Of a DNA stretch of 64,000 nt, positions 25,401-35,288 are shown piece by piece. Numbering within the stretch: position 1 is the first letter of the stretch; the number at the start of each line of letters is the position of its first letter. The notes under the pieces were generated by a model. That model had not been told where the DNA came from. It saw only the letters and a list, made by a program, of their open reading frames with translations, and did not search any database. The stretch comes from Blastomussa wellsi. Lineage: Eukaryota > Cnidaria > Anthozoa > Scleractinia > Plerogyridae. The DNA lies in the NCBI GenBank assembly GCA_947652115.1, contig OX393563.1, positions 2,372,996 through 2,436,995 on the forward strand, read 5' to 3'. The position numbers and the translations under genes are program-made.

Positions 25401-28400
25401 ACGGAGGAAATGGTCAAGAAACAGTGCAAGAGCGGCTGGAAAACTATGAAAAGTGGAATCAAGTCAGTGAAAGCTGATTTGAAGGATAAACTGAAAGGAA
25501 AGGTATGTAATGTGAAAAACACAGTATTCAGCTATCAATTCTTTATTACACATTCACACTTACATGATGTACCCATGTAGCAACTGACGATAGACGATGA
25601 GTCTAGCAAGTTGTGAAAAGTCAGCGGGGAATTTTCCATACATGAAGTGGGGAAAAATGCGATCTTACAAGCTGTCACAAGCGCGCGTGATCTAGCACTG
25701 ATTTAACGTCTAACGAATCGACCAAATGAAGTTGTCGGAGATGTTCAGCAATTAAAAAAATTAACAATTCATTTCAATATTGTAGGAAGAGGAAGAATTT
25801 ACAGGAGAGCAGAAGAGAGCAAACACTAATCCGGAAGTAAAACCGTTTTCAATGTACAGACTCTCACCTTTCAACAAAAGAAGAACAATTTCACCCTCTG
25901 AGGTAGGAAATTGATGGATTTTTGCGATTACAGTGTTTCATCGTTTGTGAGCTGATCTTGAGGATTTTTATTAATTTATTTTAAAAGTGTAATTTCAAAT
26001 GTTGTTCCGTTGTAAATATCAAACAACACTTCTAGTTCTTCATTTTCGCTTCTGGCGGAATTTATGTGTGGTTCAATTCTGCGTGTTACCATCCCCCTTG
26101 GGGCACACCCCGGGCATTTGCCATATTTTTCGTTTTTAGCGGTCCTTTCCCCACCCTCGGGACTCCTCGTTGACTACAAGTACAATATACGTCATTTTGT
26201 GTACAAAATCGAGATAAAAAATACTGATTTCTGTAAAAAATAGCAAAATAAGACGTTTTTTCAAGACCTAAACTTTCTGAAAGCGACCGCGAATTCCCAC
26301 GTTGCTCGCGACTCAACCACTTGTTATCACAAACGTCGTCGTTTATAAAGTTATAAGGGCCGACTTGTTGCACGTCTACTCACGAATTTGAACGCTTTTC
26401 TAGACTATATATATCATAGTAATTAAGGCGTTATCGTTTGCCTCACGATGTAGTCACTTTTGATGTGGACCGCGACGTTTCGGCTGCATACTGCTAGCCT
26501 TCATCAGGCGATAAGGTCGACTGGCTACGTGTAGCTTTATGAAGCATGGTTCTCGGCTGTGATTGGTACAAGCCTCGAATCTGGAGACGCTACGTAGACG
26601 ACACATTCACTATTCTGGATCGCGGAAACGTCGATGTATTCCTACAGCATCTAAACAGCCAACAGCCTTCCATCCGCTTCACCATAGAAGCAGAAAGTGA
26701 CAGAAAGATCGCCTTCCTTGATACCGCAGTTTCAAGAGAACCTGACGGCCGCCTCATCACCAGCGTATACAGGAAGCCCACGCACACTGATCAGTACTTA
26801 GCGTATGACTCACACCACCCCTAGTCAGTAAAACGCGGTATTGTTAATGTTTGTACGATCGCGCTAAGCGCCTTGTAACAAAACTCGCTGTTATCTCCGA
26901 GGAGAAAAAACACCTGTCCTCTGTTCTTGTTTCTAATGGCTATCCTAATTCTTTCGTGCAGAAGGTCACCAAGAATAGAAGACAAAACAACAGAACAGAG
27001 TCCGCGACCGAGTTCAAACCTACCGCGGTTTTACCCTATTTCAGTGGCCTGTCCGAACAACTTCGCCGCTGCCTACAACAACAAGGAGTGCGCGCTGTTT
27101 TCAAGTCGGATACTACGTTGCGATCACAATTAGTACGGCCCAAAGACGCTGTTCGACCGACTAAACAAGACGGCGTTGTTTACAAGATTCCCTGCGAATG
27201 CGGAAAAGTCTACATCGGCGAGACGGGGAGACCCATGCAGGACAGGATTAAAGAACACGACCGAGACATCCAATCAATGTGAAACAGCTTTAATTGAAGC
27301 GTTGTGCATTCGTTCGTAAGCGGTCATTACACGTTTTACTTTGCTGAAAGTGCAGCAACTCTTTGAAAGAATATAGCATGCTCGGTGAATCGAACCTTTG
27401 AGATAGCTTTGTGAATACAAATCCAATTGTTTATAAATATGAAATGATCACATATGAAGCGAGCGAAGGACAAGAAAAATATCTGAGTCCCCGACCTGAT
27501 TTGAACTCATGACCTTACAGATTCCGCTTGGGCGCTCAAACCAACTGAGCAACGACAACCCTTGGGAGTTAATTAATTTTTTAATTAATTTTTTTAACTA
27601 ATTAATTTTTTAATTAAGGCCATTTAGTAGAATATACACCAAAACATGCTCGTTGTTAACAATAACGTATCTGTTTCACATTTAGTTTGCAAAACTCAAA
27701 ATCGAAAGTAGTGCAAAAGAGCGTCCGCCCAGACCTCCTCCGCCTCAACCCAAGCCGTTCAGCTCATCAGCCAGGCGTCCTCGCGCCACCGCCATGTCAA
27801 CAGCAGAAGGCAAATCGTCCCCGAAGCTACTGACGCGACGCAGTGCCCCTCATCTAGTGGTGGAGCCCCTTGTGGGCGAACTAATCTCATTAGACGACAA
27901 ACAAAATACGTCAAACGAGAGTGACAGTAGCAGTAGCCAAGGTTCGATAGATTCCAAGGTAAGCACAGCGATACCAATCACATACAAAAGACAAGTGCAC
28001 AACCACAGAAAACCACAGGTCATCCATCAAGCTTCAGTCTGTTGATGGGCGTCAGCGCTTGTTCAGCTTTAATTTGAGTGGTTTGCCAATCCGCCCACAT
28101 TTTAATTGAACAATTTGTTCTTATTTTGCCCTTGTGAAGTATGTGCGTGTCAATGCTTTGTTGCCGATGGATTTTGAACCCGTGACGTGTTTAATTAATC
28201 GCTCTGCAACTGCGACTGCACTAATTAATGTGGGATACTGTACTTCTAATGATTGTACCCTCGGATGTGGGACGTGAAAGGTGTTCGTGCGTTGGTTGTC
28301 ATTTTTGCTCTGCATGAAATTCGGAGCCACGTCTTGATATTTTGGGTAATATTATTATTACAATGTAGGAAGCCTCAAAATAACAATTACCTAGCGAAGA

Positions 28401-29326
28401 AAAACACCAAAGAAGTTATAGTAAACTAAAAAGTAAAAAGGATGGTTGAGGATGGAGAAGATTGAGACGGATTACAAATGATGAACTTTAAAATTTATTG
28501 AATTAAAGCTAAATTTTTCAAGATGCGGAAACCATGACAGCTCCAGAAGAATTGACAGGAATAATACATGCCAATGCCACTGTATTAAAACAAACAACTC
28601 CAGCTCCACCTGTCTTTTGTATGAACACGATCTGTTTCTTTTTTACAGGAACTAGGTGTATTAGATTCATCTAATGATGATTCAAATCCAGTCCAACGAA
28701 CTGAAACGCACCAAGATTCTATAGGTGACGTCACACCCTCAGGGACATTTAACGTCGAGGAGTTGGACATCAGCTTACGGCGCACAAACTCGGCGAGGCG
28801 AACATCGGAGGGAGGTGAAGTCTCGGTAGAGAGGAGTAAGTCTTCACCATCTCGGACGAAGCCTCCAGTTCCAAAGAGACCAGCATCTATTAAGGAAAAA
28901 TCTCAATGCCCAGTGGACGCCATTTTGGAAAGCGCGCAAACGGAGGACTCTATATCTCCACTGAGACCGGTTTCGTTGTCGTTATTACGGGACACAATGG
29001 CATCGCTTCCTGTCGATGCGCAGGAGTTCTTGTTTTCGGAGACGGACATTAACTCTCTTTCGGTCAGTGGTGGTACACAAAGTGACATGAAAACAAACTT
29101 GAATTTAGAAACTAACGAAAATGAAACAAAACGTCAAGAACTTTTAGCAACTCAGAATCATATAGGTGCCGTGGATTTGTCTCGCCTGGAAATAAGAAGA
29201 GATAGTGGACCGTATGATAATATACCAAGGAATAACCAAGCGCTGGTCACGCAAAATTTAGGCATCAATCCAGAGGAAAGCAAGTGTGAAAATAATTCCC
29301 AGCAGAATTGGGTTAACTTTGACTGA
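11704..29326 (+). CDS. DENND1: DENN domain-containing protein 1 (connecdenn)
   Basis: In known relatives, a Rab35 exchange factor working at clathrin-coated and early endosomal membranes. 24 exons join in frame to 805 residues: 11704-11720, 11789-11850, 14001-14044, 15394-15443, 15559-15666, 15832-15901, 17505-17597, 18536-18589, 19147-19208, 19719-19767, 19935-19984, 20620-20670, 20913-20958, 21403-21504, 22299-22424, 22733-22761, 23392-23464, 23794-23878, 24197-24246, 25038-25064, 25401-25502, 25786-25902, 27686-27958, 28649-29326. The DENN module spans about 1-390: MGSRLR start, [60 protein letters not shown] and [13 protein letters not shown] resemble human DENND1A-C. The tail has a proline-rich SH3-ligand-like stretch (502-514), a clathrin-box-like LISLD (555-559), KPPVPKRP (651-658) and a terminal WVNFD. 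Length is close to DENND1B/C. One ancestral gene probably stands for the three vertebrate paralogues. Confidence 0.95.
13080..13262. mobile_element. Short inverted-repeat element (MITE-like), DENND1 intron 2
   Basis: Starts CAATAGAGGACTTTTTCC and ends GGAAAGTGTCCTCTATTG, which are reverse complements with two mismatches. About 180 bp and non-coding, as expected of a non-autonomous DNA transposon. Confidence 0.7.
13563..13735. repeat. Foldback element in DENND1 intron 2
   Basis: The left arm containing GATATTTGGATATTTGTCC pairs with the right arm containing GGACAAATATCCAATGATATT, and the outer parts (AATAAACACAATAGTCTC / GAGGCTATTGTTGTGATAATT) pair imperfectly. This is a hairpin-forming repeat of about 170 bp. 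Confidence 0.7.
14087..14392 (-). mobile_element. Full-length tRNA-derived SINE with 12-bp target-site duplication
   Basis: On the minus strand it begins GGGAGGCGCAGTGGCCTAATG (A box within TGGCCTAATGGTTAGTGCG), has a B box GGGTTCGAGTCCTGG, a body containing ATAAATGGGTACCGGC, and ends in a TACCTTTACC-type repeat. The flanks carry a perfect direct repeat TTTTTAATCTAG at 14075-14086 and 14393-14404, the footprint of target-primed insertion. It sits in DENND1 intron 3. Partial copies of the family occur at 6772, 7800, 19432 and 21545. Confidence 0.92.
14537..15002 (-). mobile_element. 3' end of a CR1/L2-like LINE with (AAT)n tail
   Basis: Minus-strand translation from 14979 gives [19 protein letters not shown], then [39 protein letters not shown] and FINRCLFN, typical of the region after the reverse transcriptase in CR1/L2-type non-LTR elements. 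An in-frame stop follows MAEVI, so it is decayed. The element ends in an (AAT/ATT) microsatellite at 14537-14566, the usual kind of CR1/L2 3' terminus. It is 5'-truncated, lies in DENND1 intron 3 and is next to the full-length SINE. Confidence 0.85.
16659..17075 (+). repeat. Diverged 207-bp tandem duplication in DENND1 intron 6
   Basis: The word TGTACCAAAATTATTTACAC starts at 16659 and again at 16866. Both units continue with AAAACAAATTT-, CGCTTAAA- and TCTGATAAGAAATTGTTGT-like blocks in the same order, with many differences, so this is an old two-unit tandem repeat. Confidence 0.8.
18218..18295. repeat. Palindromic repeat, family copy 1, DENND1 intron 7
   Basis: CTTGTTGGATATGAGATGG at 18218 pairs with CCATCTCATAACCAACAAG ending at 18295. 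The flanking AATAAAACAATTATTCCAC word (about 18195-18212) is shared, inverted, with the copy at 22441-22515, so the two are copies of one element in opposite orientations. Confidence 0.75.
19432..19650 (-). repeat. Degenerate SINE copy in DENND1 intron 9
   Basis: Shares with the full-length SINE at 14087-14392, in the same orientation, the words CCCATTTATACACCTGGG, TCTTGCCCAGGAACACAA and GCAGTG(C)CCC, with deletions and substitutions throughout. Confidence 0.75.
21545..21625 (-). repeat. SINE 3' tail fragment in DENND1 intron 14
   Basis: AGGTAAAGGTAAACCGGC followed by GAAGCTTATCCCAGTTTCTCTAGCATGAA matches the tail end of the SINE family. The head half is absent, so this is a truncated copy. 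Confidence 0.7.
22441..22515. repeat. Palindromic repeat, family copy 2, DENND1 intron 15
   Basis: ATTATTCCACGAGCACGCG at the left end pairs with CGTGAGTGGAATAAT at the right end, and TTGGATATGAG pairs with CTCATATCCAA. It is inverted relative to the related copy at 18218-18295. Another short palindrome, ATGGTATATGAGCTGATATACC at 22611-22634, follows closely. Confidence 0.8.
22981..23216. mobile_element. MITE-like element in DENND1 intron 16
   Basis: The left end contains GGGCCCAGTTGTTCGATGGCC and TAGCGCTAACCCAGGGTTA; the right end, inverted, contains TAACCCTGGGTTATCTTAATC and GAACAACCCGGCCCTG. Terminal inverted repeats of about 45 bp with mismatches surround non-coding AT-rich sequence, as in a non-autonomous DNA transposon. 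Confidence 0.75.
24410..24555 (+). repeat. Dispersed repeat, copy in DENND1 intron 19
   Basis: Shares an ordered set of words with 28370-28525 in the same gene: AACATCAAAGAAGT, GGATGATTAAAGATGGAGAAGA, GATGGATTACAAATG and TTCAAGATGC. Copies are diverged. No terminal structure is visible. Confidence 0.65.
26430..27282 (+). mobile_element. Penelope-like retroelement fragment (RT end plus GIY-YIG)
   Basis: Lies in DENND1 intron 22. A first open frame (26546-26824) carries the reverse transcriptase C-box region [14 protein letters not shown], then [12 protein letters not shown] and [18 protein letters not shown], and ends at a TAG that replaces a Gln codon. About 20 codons later a frameshift leads into a second frame (26851-27282) with [11 protein letters not shown] and [19 protein letters not shown], the start of a GIY-YIG endonuclease domain. 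Reverse transcriptase plus GIY-YIG is the signature of Penelope-like elements. The copy is cut off soon after the GIY-YIG start and lacks the upstream RT motifs, so it is dead. The 26430-26530 stretch upstream has the hammerhead-like word described in the findings. Confidence 0.88.
27483..27565 (-). repeat. tRNA-like SINE remnant
   Basis: On the minus strand GTTGCTCAGTTGGTTTGAGCG resembles an A box and GGTCATGAGTTCAAATCAGG resembles a B box. The acceptor-stem ends do not pair, so it is a SINE remnant and not a working tRNA gene. A T/A-rich (TTAATTAATTTTT) stretch follows at 27568-27618. Confidence 0.55.
28370..28525 (+). repeat. Dispersed repeat, copy in DENND1 intron 23
   Basis: The second copy of the repeat at 24410-24555: AACACCAAAGAAGT, GGATGGTTGAGGATGGAGAAGA, GACGGATTACAAATG and TTCAAGATGC occur in the same order and orientation. 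Confidence 0.65.
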
Positions 29327-30236
29327 TGTATATAATATATTACAGTAAGGAGTAGAAAGTTATCGTGGTGTATTTTGATTGGCTCTCCGAGGTTAAATAT
29401 ATCTAGCGTTATAATATTTATGAAGTAAAAATGAAAATGAATTACGTATTTTAGACCACGACAAATTTCTACTAAAACGATTTGAATGGTCAACTAGCTT
29501 CTGATGCCACGTTGACTAATTCGAGCTCAAAGTAATATTGTAGTTACTTTATAATCGAATTTTATTGGGAAATACATATCTATACTTAATGAATTTACTT
29601 GTATTTTAAAGAATGACGCCCAAAGTTTGTAAGAAAAATCTTCCTTTACATTTAGATTTTAGTCATCATGGGAACTGATTGGTACGAAATCGACACAAAA
29701 ATCAGTTCCCTTTTAAGACATGTCGTCTCTAGTTATTGTATAATGCAATCTGGTATTGCACACGTTCGTGGCATTAGTTGTATCACGACTGTCGTGTTTG
29801 GCGTACAATTACTGTTTACAGTAGCATTGTATATCTTTCAGGAAATTAATGTTTCAACAATAAATTATAAATCCACTTTATTGTCTTACATACAACCCCC
29901 TTTAATACCCTAGATCGATGAAGAGGTTATTTCTTTTCGCTTAAGTAGGCAACCATGGAGAATTAAAAAAAAACATCAACCAAAGATCAGACCAACCTAT
30001 GACGGCTGTTTTATATTCAGAAGTTTAACGGTGTGAGCCAGACGCCGGCTTCAAACAAACGCCGGATCTGTCACGTCGAGTTTTAAATGAACGCCCCCGA
30101 CGTGTAATTGAGGTCCGCCAGGACCGGCATTGCAGTTTTATCAATGTGATATTACACAACTGAATATCATCGACAACTAAGTTAAGTGTAATCATTCAGT
30201 TTCACAGGTGAACACGCTCTCTAGAAGTTTCCTTTA
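29327..30236 (+). other. DENND1 3' untranslated region and spacer
   Basis: Begins after the TGA at 29324-29326. An AATAAA at 29859-29864 is a plausible polyadenylation signal. No exon or repeat with clear ends was recognised. Confidence 0.5.
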
Positions 30237-30853
30237 CAGGGACGGCGGTGCGTATTTGAAAGTGGTGGGGGGGGGGGGGGGATTTTCATATGGTATTTTC
30301 AACGTTCTCTATAAGATATTTCTTAAAAAAAGACAACCTCGATAAGTGTAAAATGACAGGTACTTTTTGTGCTACAGCAATATTTTGGAAGTTTTGTAAG
30401 TTTGATACATATTTTTCAGCCTTCCACGATATATCCCGGCTTGAGTACACCAACCTGGGCTTTTACACAGGCTCCCCGTTTGTGGAAAGGATGCGCGTAA
30501 GGAAGTACGTAACCACGAAAAGTTTCCGAACAAGGTTGTAGCTTTGTAAATTCTCGTCACTAAATGAGGCAAGTAGGATTCAAGCACTTGTTTCATCTGG
30601 TTAGTGCCCTATGTATTTTAACCAATATACTGAGCATGAATTGAATTAACGTTAACGGAAGTATTTTGTTTGCCAATAACCTCATCTCGGGGGATAATCT
30701 TTGGTGAATCGGACTTTTTCCGTTTCCGTTTTCCTTTTTCTTTTTTCATTATTTCTTCATACGAACCTTATACTAAAACAAAAAAATGTCATGGTCAAAA
30801 AAGTGGGGGGGGGGGGGGGAACCCCAGCCCCCCCCCAGGCTCCACCGTCCCTG
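30237..30853. mobile_element. G-tract DNA element, copy 1
   Basis: Begins CAGGGACGGCGG and ends in inverted CCACCGTCCCTG, with long G tracts inside both ends (about 30266-30281 and 30803-30819). The interior is shared with 34680-35288 in direct orientation, for example GGATGCGCGTA-GGAAGTACGTAA. The terminal repeat CAGGGACGG and non-coding interior suggest a non-autonomous DNA transposon, possibly hAT-like, but I find no matching target-site duplication. Confidence 0.65.
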
Positions 30854-31552
30854 ATTTATCAGATTTCTCACGCACATTCAACAAACTACCAATAAATTAA
30901 ATTTTACACAAAATCGGGGAAAAGCGATAGGTCAGACTCAAAATGGAGTTAATAAAAGGTTTATTGTCCAAATATATCTCTCGTTCTGAATACAAAAGGA
31001 AACATTTCAAGTTGAGAGCACAGTGACTGGTCACCTGCTTGTGTCATAAATACGGTATGTATGTAAATTATACATATATAGTGATTCAGAATACTTTATA
31101 TAATTTTGAACTGAGAAACCATATCATATTAACCAACTCAATTCCAAATGCCTTCTATTATTTGAGATAGTTCGCAGCTCTCTAGAACCTCTAATTTAAT
31201 TGGATCTTAATAGCACGCAGCTCCATTATTTTAGGGTTAGGGTCCATTGTTGCTGTTGTTTGCTTATCAATTTTTCAGCCAATAATACAGTGGGACCTTG
31301 TAAAGAGCTGCGTACCGTCCCTCGGCGGGGTGCTTTTGTTTTGACGACGCGAGCACTATCCATACGGGTTTTTCCTCCGACGAGCACTTTAAACAGAAGA
31401 GTGTTTCTGTCGAGAACTATCGGGTATTTTCCTCGAACTGGCACTATGCGCTGATAGTGCCCTCCGCGGACGAATACTCACGTCACGTGTTTAATTTAGA
31501 CCAATGAAAATCGGAGAAAATTTACTGGTGAACTAAAAGGGCTGGTGGTTGT
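30854..31552. other. Spacer, no gene seen
   Basis: AT-rich to about 31200, then a more GC-rich stretch (31290-31480). Open frames here on both strands overlap each other and have no recognisable domain. Two TTAGGG units at 31233 are too few to mean anything. Confidence 0.45.
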
Positions 31553-31756
31553 TAGCCTGCGTAGCTGGCGGGATTCGCGGCGAAGTGAATTTGTTTTTGG
31601 GAGGCCGTCGTCGGAGCGGTAAAGCCGTGGAGAGATTGGTGAGGAGTCGAGTTAAAATTTCCACTCGCGCGGCTTCGCCGCTTGACCTCGTGGGCTTCGC
31701 CCGCGAATGCTGAGTGAGTAGCTCGCACCCTCAAATCCCGCCGGGTACGCAGGCTA
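31553..31756. mobile_element. TAGCCTGCGTAGC-ended MITE, longer copy
   Basis: Starts TAGCCTGCGTAGCTGGCGGGA and ends in inverted TCCCGCCGGGTACGCAGGCTA, total 204 bp. Same family as 56299-56442 but with an extra internal block (about 31652-31712). Flanks share TGGTTG on both sides but not as a clean duplication. Confidence 0.8.
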
Positions 31757-31949
31757 ATGGTTGACTTGTGACTGGAATGGATACTTCAAAATGAGGTGCT
31801 GCTTAAACAGTGGTCAGGGACCTCGTTAATCCAGTCACCAGGTGGTCGTATTAAAGAGATTGCTTAACACTGTCAAAAAGGAACATTAGAGCAGTTTTTA
31901 ATTGACTGTAGAAAGCAATTAGCGAATTGCTTTGGTTTTGCATTACTAC

Positions 31950-32040
31950 GCTCAACGGATCAGAAGTAAAACCAAACCAATCGCGACTCGCGCGTGCACG
32001 TTTTCCCGCGGTTTATACCGGCTTCGTGTATTCTTTATTT
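31950..32040 (+). repeat. Dispersed repeat with CAATCGCGACTCGCG core
   Basis: GATCAGAAGTAAAACCAAACC, AATCGCGACTCGCGCG and GCACGTTTTCCCGC recur at 43335-43450 (GGACCAATCAGAAGTAAAACC, AATCGCGACTCGC, GCACGTTTTCCCGCC), same orientation. A weaker relative is at 24565-24690. No terminal structure was identified. A TTTA-rich microsatellite follows at 32050-32090. Confidence 0.65.
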
Positions 32041-32567
32041 TATTCTTTTATGTACTTGTTTATTTATTTATTTATTCATTTATTTATTCAACGCAAAAGA
32101 ACTTTGTGAGACATCAACACGACCGATAAAGCAGGTTTGCAACCATACAACCGTGGACAGCTGCTTCGCCCTAGATTTCAACCCTGCTTTATCGCTTTTT
32201 TTTGCTTGAGTGTGATCTGGTGGTCGTTCGACTCAGCCTCGGTCTGTGCTCAAAATCTCTGGCACGGATTTTTTCCTTTACGGACTTGCCGTTGTTTGTT
32301 CTATTGTTCACTGCTAGTGGTAAATAGCAACACGTAACTTGGATACCAGCCATAAAATAACATCCCCGTAAACGTAAGAGGAAAATAGAAATTAGGGCCC
32401 TAGTCGGCCACGACTTAATTATTGTTTACATGCCAAAGTTTCAGAAATGTATTTTTTAGATCTGCAGCTAAGAAACCTGCTAAAAGTAATGCACCAGTCA
32501 CTGGAGGCGGAGGCTGACTTGGGCCCTTTAATCTGACATTTTCCAAGCGCAAGGGAGGCATAGGGAA

Positions 32568-32800
32568 GCAGAGTGGCTGAGTGGTTTAGGATGCTGGTGT
32601 TGTAATCCAGAGGTCCCAGGGTCAAGGCCTTCACCCTGTCACTAGCGGGATTTGTTTCTCGGTAGTCCCGAGTTCAAATCGGTCACGCTTTGTGAATAGC
32701 CAGCTGGTCTGCCTCCTGCCAGTTGGGGTTTTTAATTATGTTATGTTCGATTCAATTACAGTATTTGTTTCCTTTGTTTCAGTGGCATGCCTGAAAATTA
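32568..32800 (+). repeat. Second tRNA-derived SINE family, one copy
   Basis: Begins GCAGAGTGGCTGAGTGGTT (A-box-like), continues through GATGCTGGTGTTGTAATCC and a B-box-like CCGAGTTCAAATCGG, then AGCCAGCTGGTCTGCCTCC and a T-rich tail part. Head and body differ from the 14087-14392 family. No clean target-site duplication seen. Confidence 0.7.
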
Positions 32801-34679
32801 GCTAAGGTTAGTGTTTATGAAGCTGAGTGTATGATCACTATAAATGACATTTACATTTTACAACATTCTACAAAAGTGCATTCCTGAAGGTTCCACAGGT
32901 TCCAAATGTTCCGCGGTCTGCAGTTCTTCACCCTCATTCCGAGCCAGGCCATTTGTCGGGCATTTTTTTTTCATTTTTCCTTCTTAAGAGCGAGGTATTT
33001 GCAAAACCGGGCCAGCCCTGGGTGGCGAATTTTCAAAAACAACGTTGTCTTTCGAATTTTAAAAGCAGGACATGTTTCATTCCTTGGTATTTTTGCATTT
33101 TCATAATAGTTGTTTTTATTATTGTAAGTTTACTTTTAATTATAATTTTAGCTTTTCAGCATTTTTTTTATTTCGGGTTTCATGCGTATTTGAACATTTT
33201 ATGTAATTTGCGCATTATAAATGCTATTACTATTACTATAAGTTTAATGATTTTCCCTTAATTGGTACCCCCTAACACAATCCAGATGAGTAATACAGGG
33301 GGCAAAAGGAAACACAGATTCCGAAAAGGTGCGTGATTATTAAGTGGGGTAACACTGGGAAAATCTTGTACTTTTATGGCGACTCATCATAGCTTCTGAA
33401 GACAGGGGGATTTTTGCGGTTCCTTTGCGGAATTAATCATAAGCCAAGATAACACACACGACGATTGATAGAAAGGGACTTGGGGTTGACCCCCAAATTG
33501 CTAGACTAATTCGTGGCTTCATCCAATTATGCGATTATAGAGAAATTAAATTTACGAATGTCTAGACCCGACAGTTAGATCGCATAAAACAGCTGAATCC
33601 CAAAAGGGCAATAAAACATTGGAAGAACGAAAGAGGAAACTGTTTACTAAGACTGGAGAATTACAACTGTTAGCCGAAAGAAATTAAAACTTACCTGAAA
33701 ACATCAGAAACGTAACAAGCTGTTTTCGAAGCTAGGGATTTGCCCTGGTCATGCAAGAAAGATGGGCCTGTTGGATGGCAGTTGTGTCTTGTTTGTCCGT
33801 GATAGCATTATCTTTTCAGACCTGAAATCTGGTACGGGGAAGTCAAAACATCTCTAAGATAAATAAAATAAAATAACGAGTTTAGGTGGTCTTAAAATAT
33901 GACGTGACATAAAAAAAGTAAGCTCCGTTTCTGGAAAGTGTAGAGGGTTAAAATCAAATATGACGTAAAGTGGTGTGGGATTGTGCAAGTTTCTAAGCAG
34001 ACAAAAAGGAAAGAGAAGGAAAAAAATTCCTCTTTTGCATACGTTTCTTTTTGAGAGCGGGGTAAATTAAGGCGCATAAACCCAAAGCTTGGGTCACTGG
34101 AGATTTCCATTCTGAGTCCTCTTTTGCTATTGCTAGCGCCCCAGTCAGTTCACCCGCCTCTCTCGCTCAGACTAAAATAGCTTCAGAAATATTGGGCAAA
34201 CCAGATTTTTTGGGCAGCAAAAGAAAATTTGGGCAAGGTAACTTTGGAGAATTTTTTGGGCAAATGGTTTATCCCACCCCAAGGCAAAAATTGCCCGTAC
34301 GCCTCTCCTCGTTGCTGCCCTCTGCCATTCGACTCTTTTTTAAAAAAATATGGTTTTCGTCTTTTTTGTTCCGTTTCCTCAATAACGAAAAGGTATTACT
34401 TTGGCTTCAGGGTTGAACTATTTACATAGTAGTTGCACTATCCAATCAGAGTAAACTTCGTTCTTGGCAGACCAACAACCTACCGAACACATGTTCAGAT
34501 ATTGTTAAAATTATCGTCACGAACACAAAAGAGAATTAGAATGTGCCAGAAATTGAAAGTTCTTAAGTGATTCTAGGATAGATTGTAACGATCTATTGAA
34601 CAAAAATGCAAAGATATCACTTTGCCTGCTAAGTTGTTATATTGTTGCAAATTTTCTCCCAAAATCTAGAGGTTCGGAT
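32801..34679. other. Spacer, no gene seen
   Basis: AT-rich. Open frames such as 32953-33261 and 34192-34416 are low-complexity (Phe/Ile-rich or repeat-like) with no supported splice or domain context. Confidence 0.5.
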
Positions 34680-35288
34680 ATGGTATTTTCAACGTTCTCC
34701 GTGAGATATTTCTTAACTGAGAAAAGACAACCAGGATAAGTGTAAAGTGGCAGATACTTTTTGTGATATAGCAATATTTTGGAAGTTTGTATATCCCGGC
34801 TTTAGTACAGACAGTACACTAACCTGGGTTTTTACACAAGCTCCCCGTGTGTAGAAAGGATGCGCGTACGGAAGTACGTAAACACGAAAAGTTTCCGACA
34901 GGTTTTGAACAAGGTTGTAGCAGCTTTTTAAATTCTCGTCACTAAATTAAGCAAGTAGGATTCAAGCACTTGTTTCATCTGGTCATGCTGGTAAGTGCCC
35001 TATGTATTTTACGTCTTTTCTCAAATAACTACTGAGCATGAATTGAATTAATGTTAACGGAAGTAGTTTGTTTGCAGATAACCTCATCTCGAATGAATCG
35101 GACGAATGAATCGGACCTTTTCCGTTTGCGTTTTCCTTTTTTTGTGTTATTTACGTTTTCCTTTTTTCATTATTTCTTCATACGAACCTTATACTAAAAC
35201 AAAACATGTCATCGTCGAAAAAGTGGGGGGGGGGGGGGGGCGTAAAAAGTGGGGGATCCCCCCAGCTCCCCCGGCCCCGCCGTCCCTG
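34680..35288 (+). mobile_element. G-tract DNA element, copy 2
   Basis: Direct-orientation relative of 30237-30853: GGTATTTTCAACGTTCTC near the left, GGATGCGCGTACGGAAGTAC and ATTCAAGCACTTGTTTCATC inside, a G tract at about 35224-35240 and the same right end CCGCCGTCCCTG at 35288. The left terminal repeat present in copy 1 is missing here, so this copy is 5'-truncated or rearranged. Confidence 0.75.

Noticed and set aside
27483..27565. A possible tRNA gene on the minus strand
   Set aside because: A- and B-box words are present, but the acceptor stem does not pair, so it is treated as a SINE remnant.
31233..31244. TTAGGGTTAGGG, a possible telomere repeat trace
   Set aside because: Only two units; expected by chance in 64 kb of AT-rich DNA.
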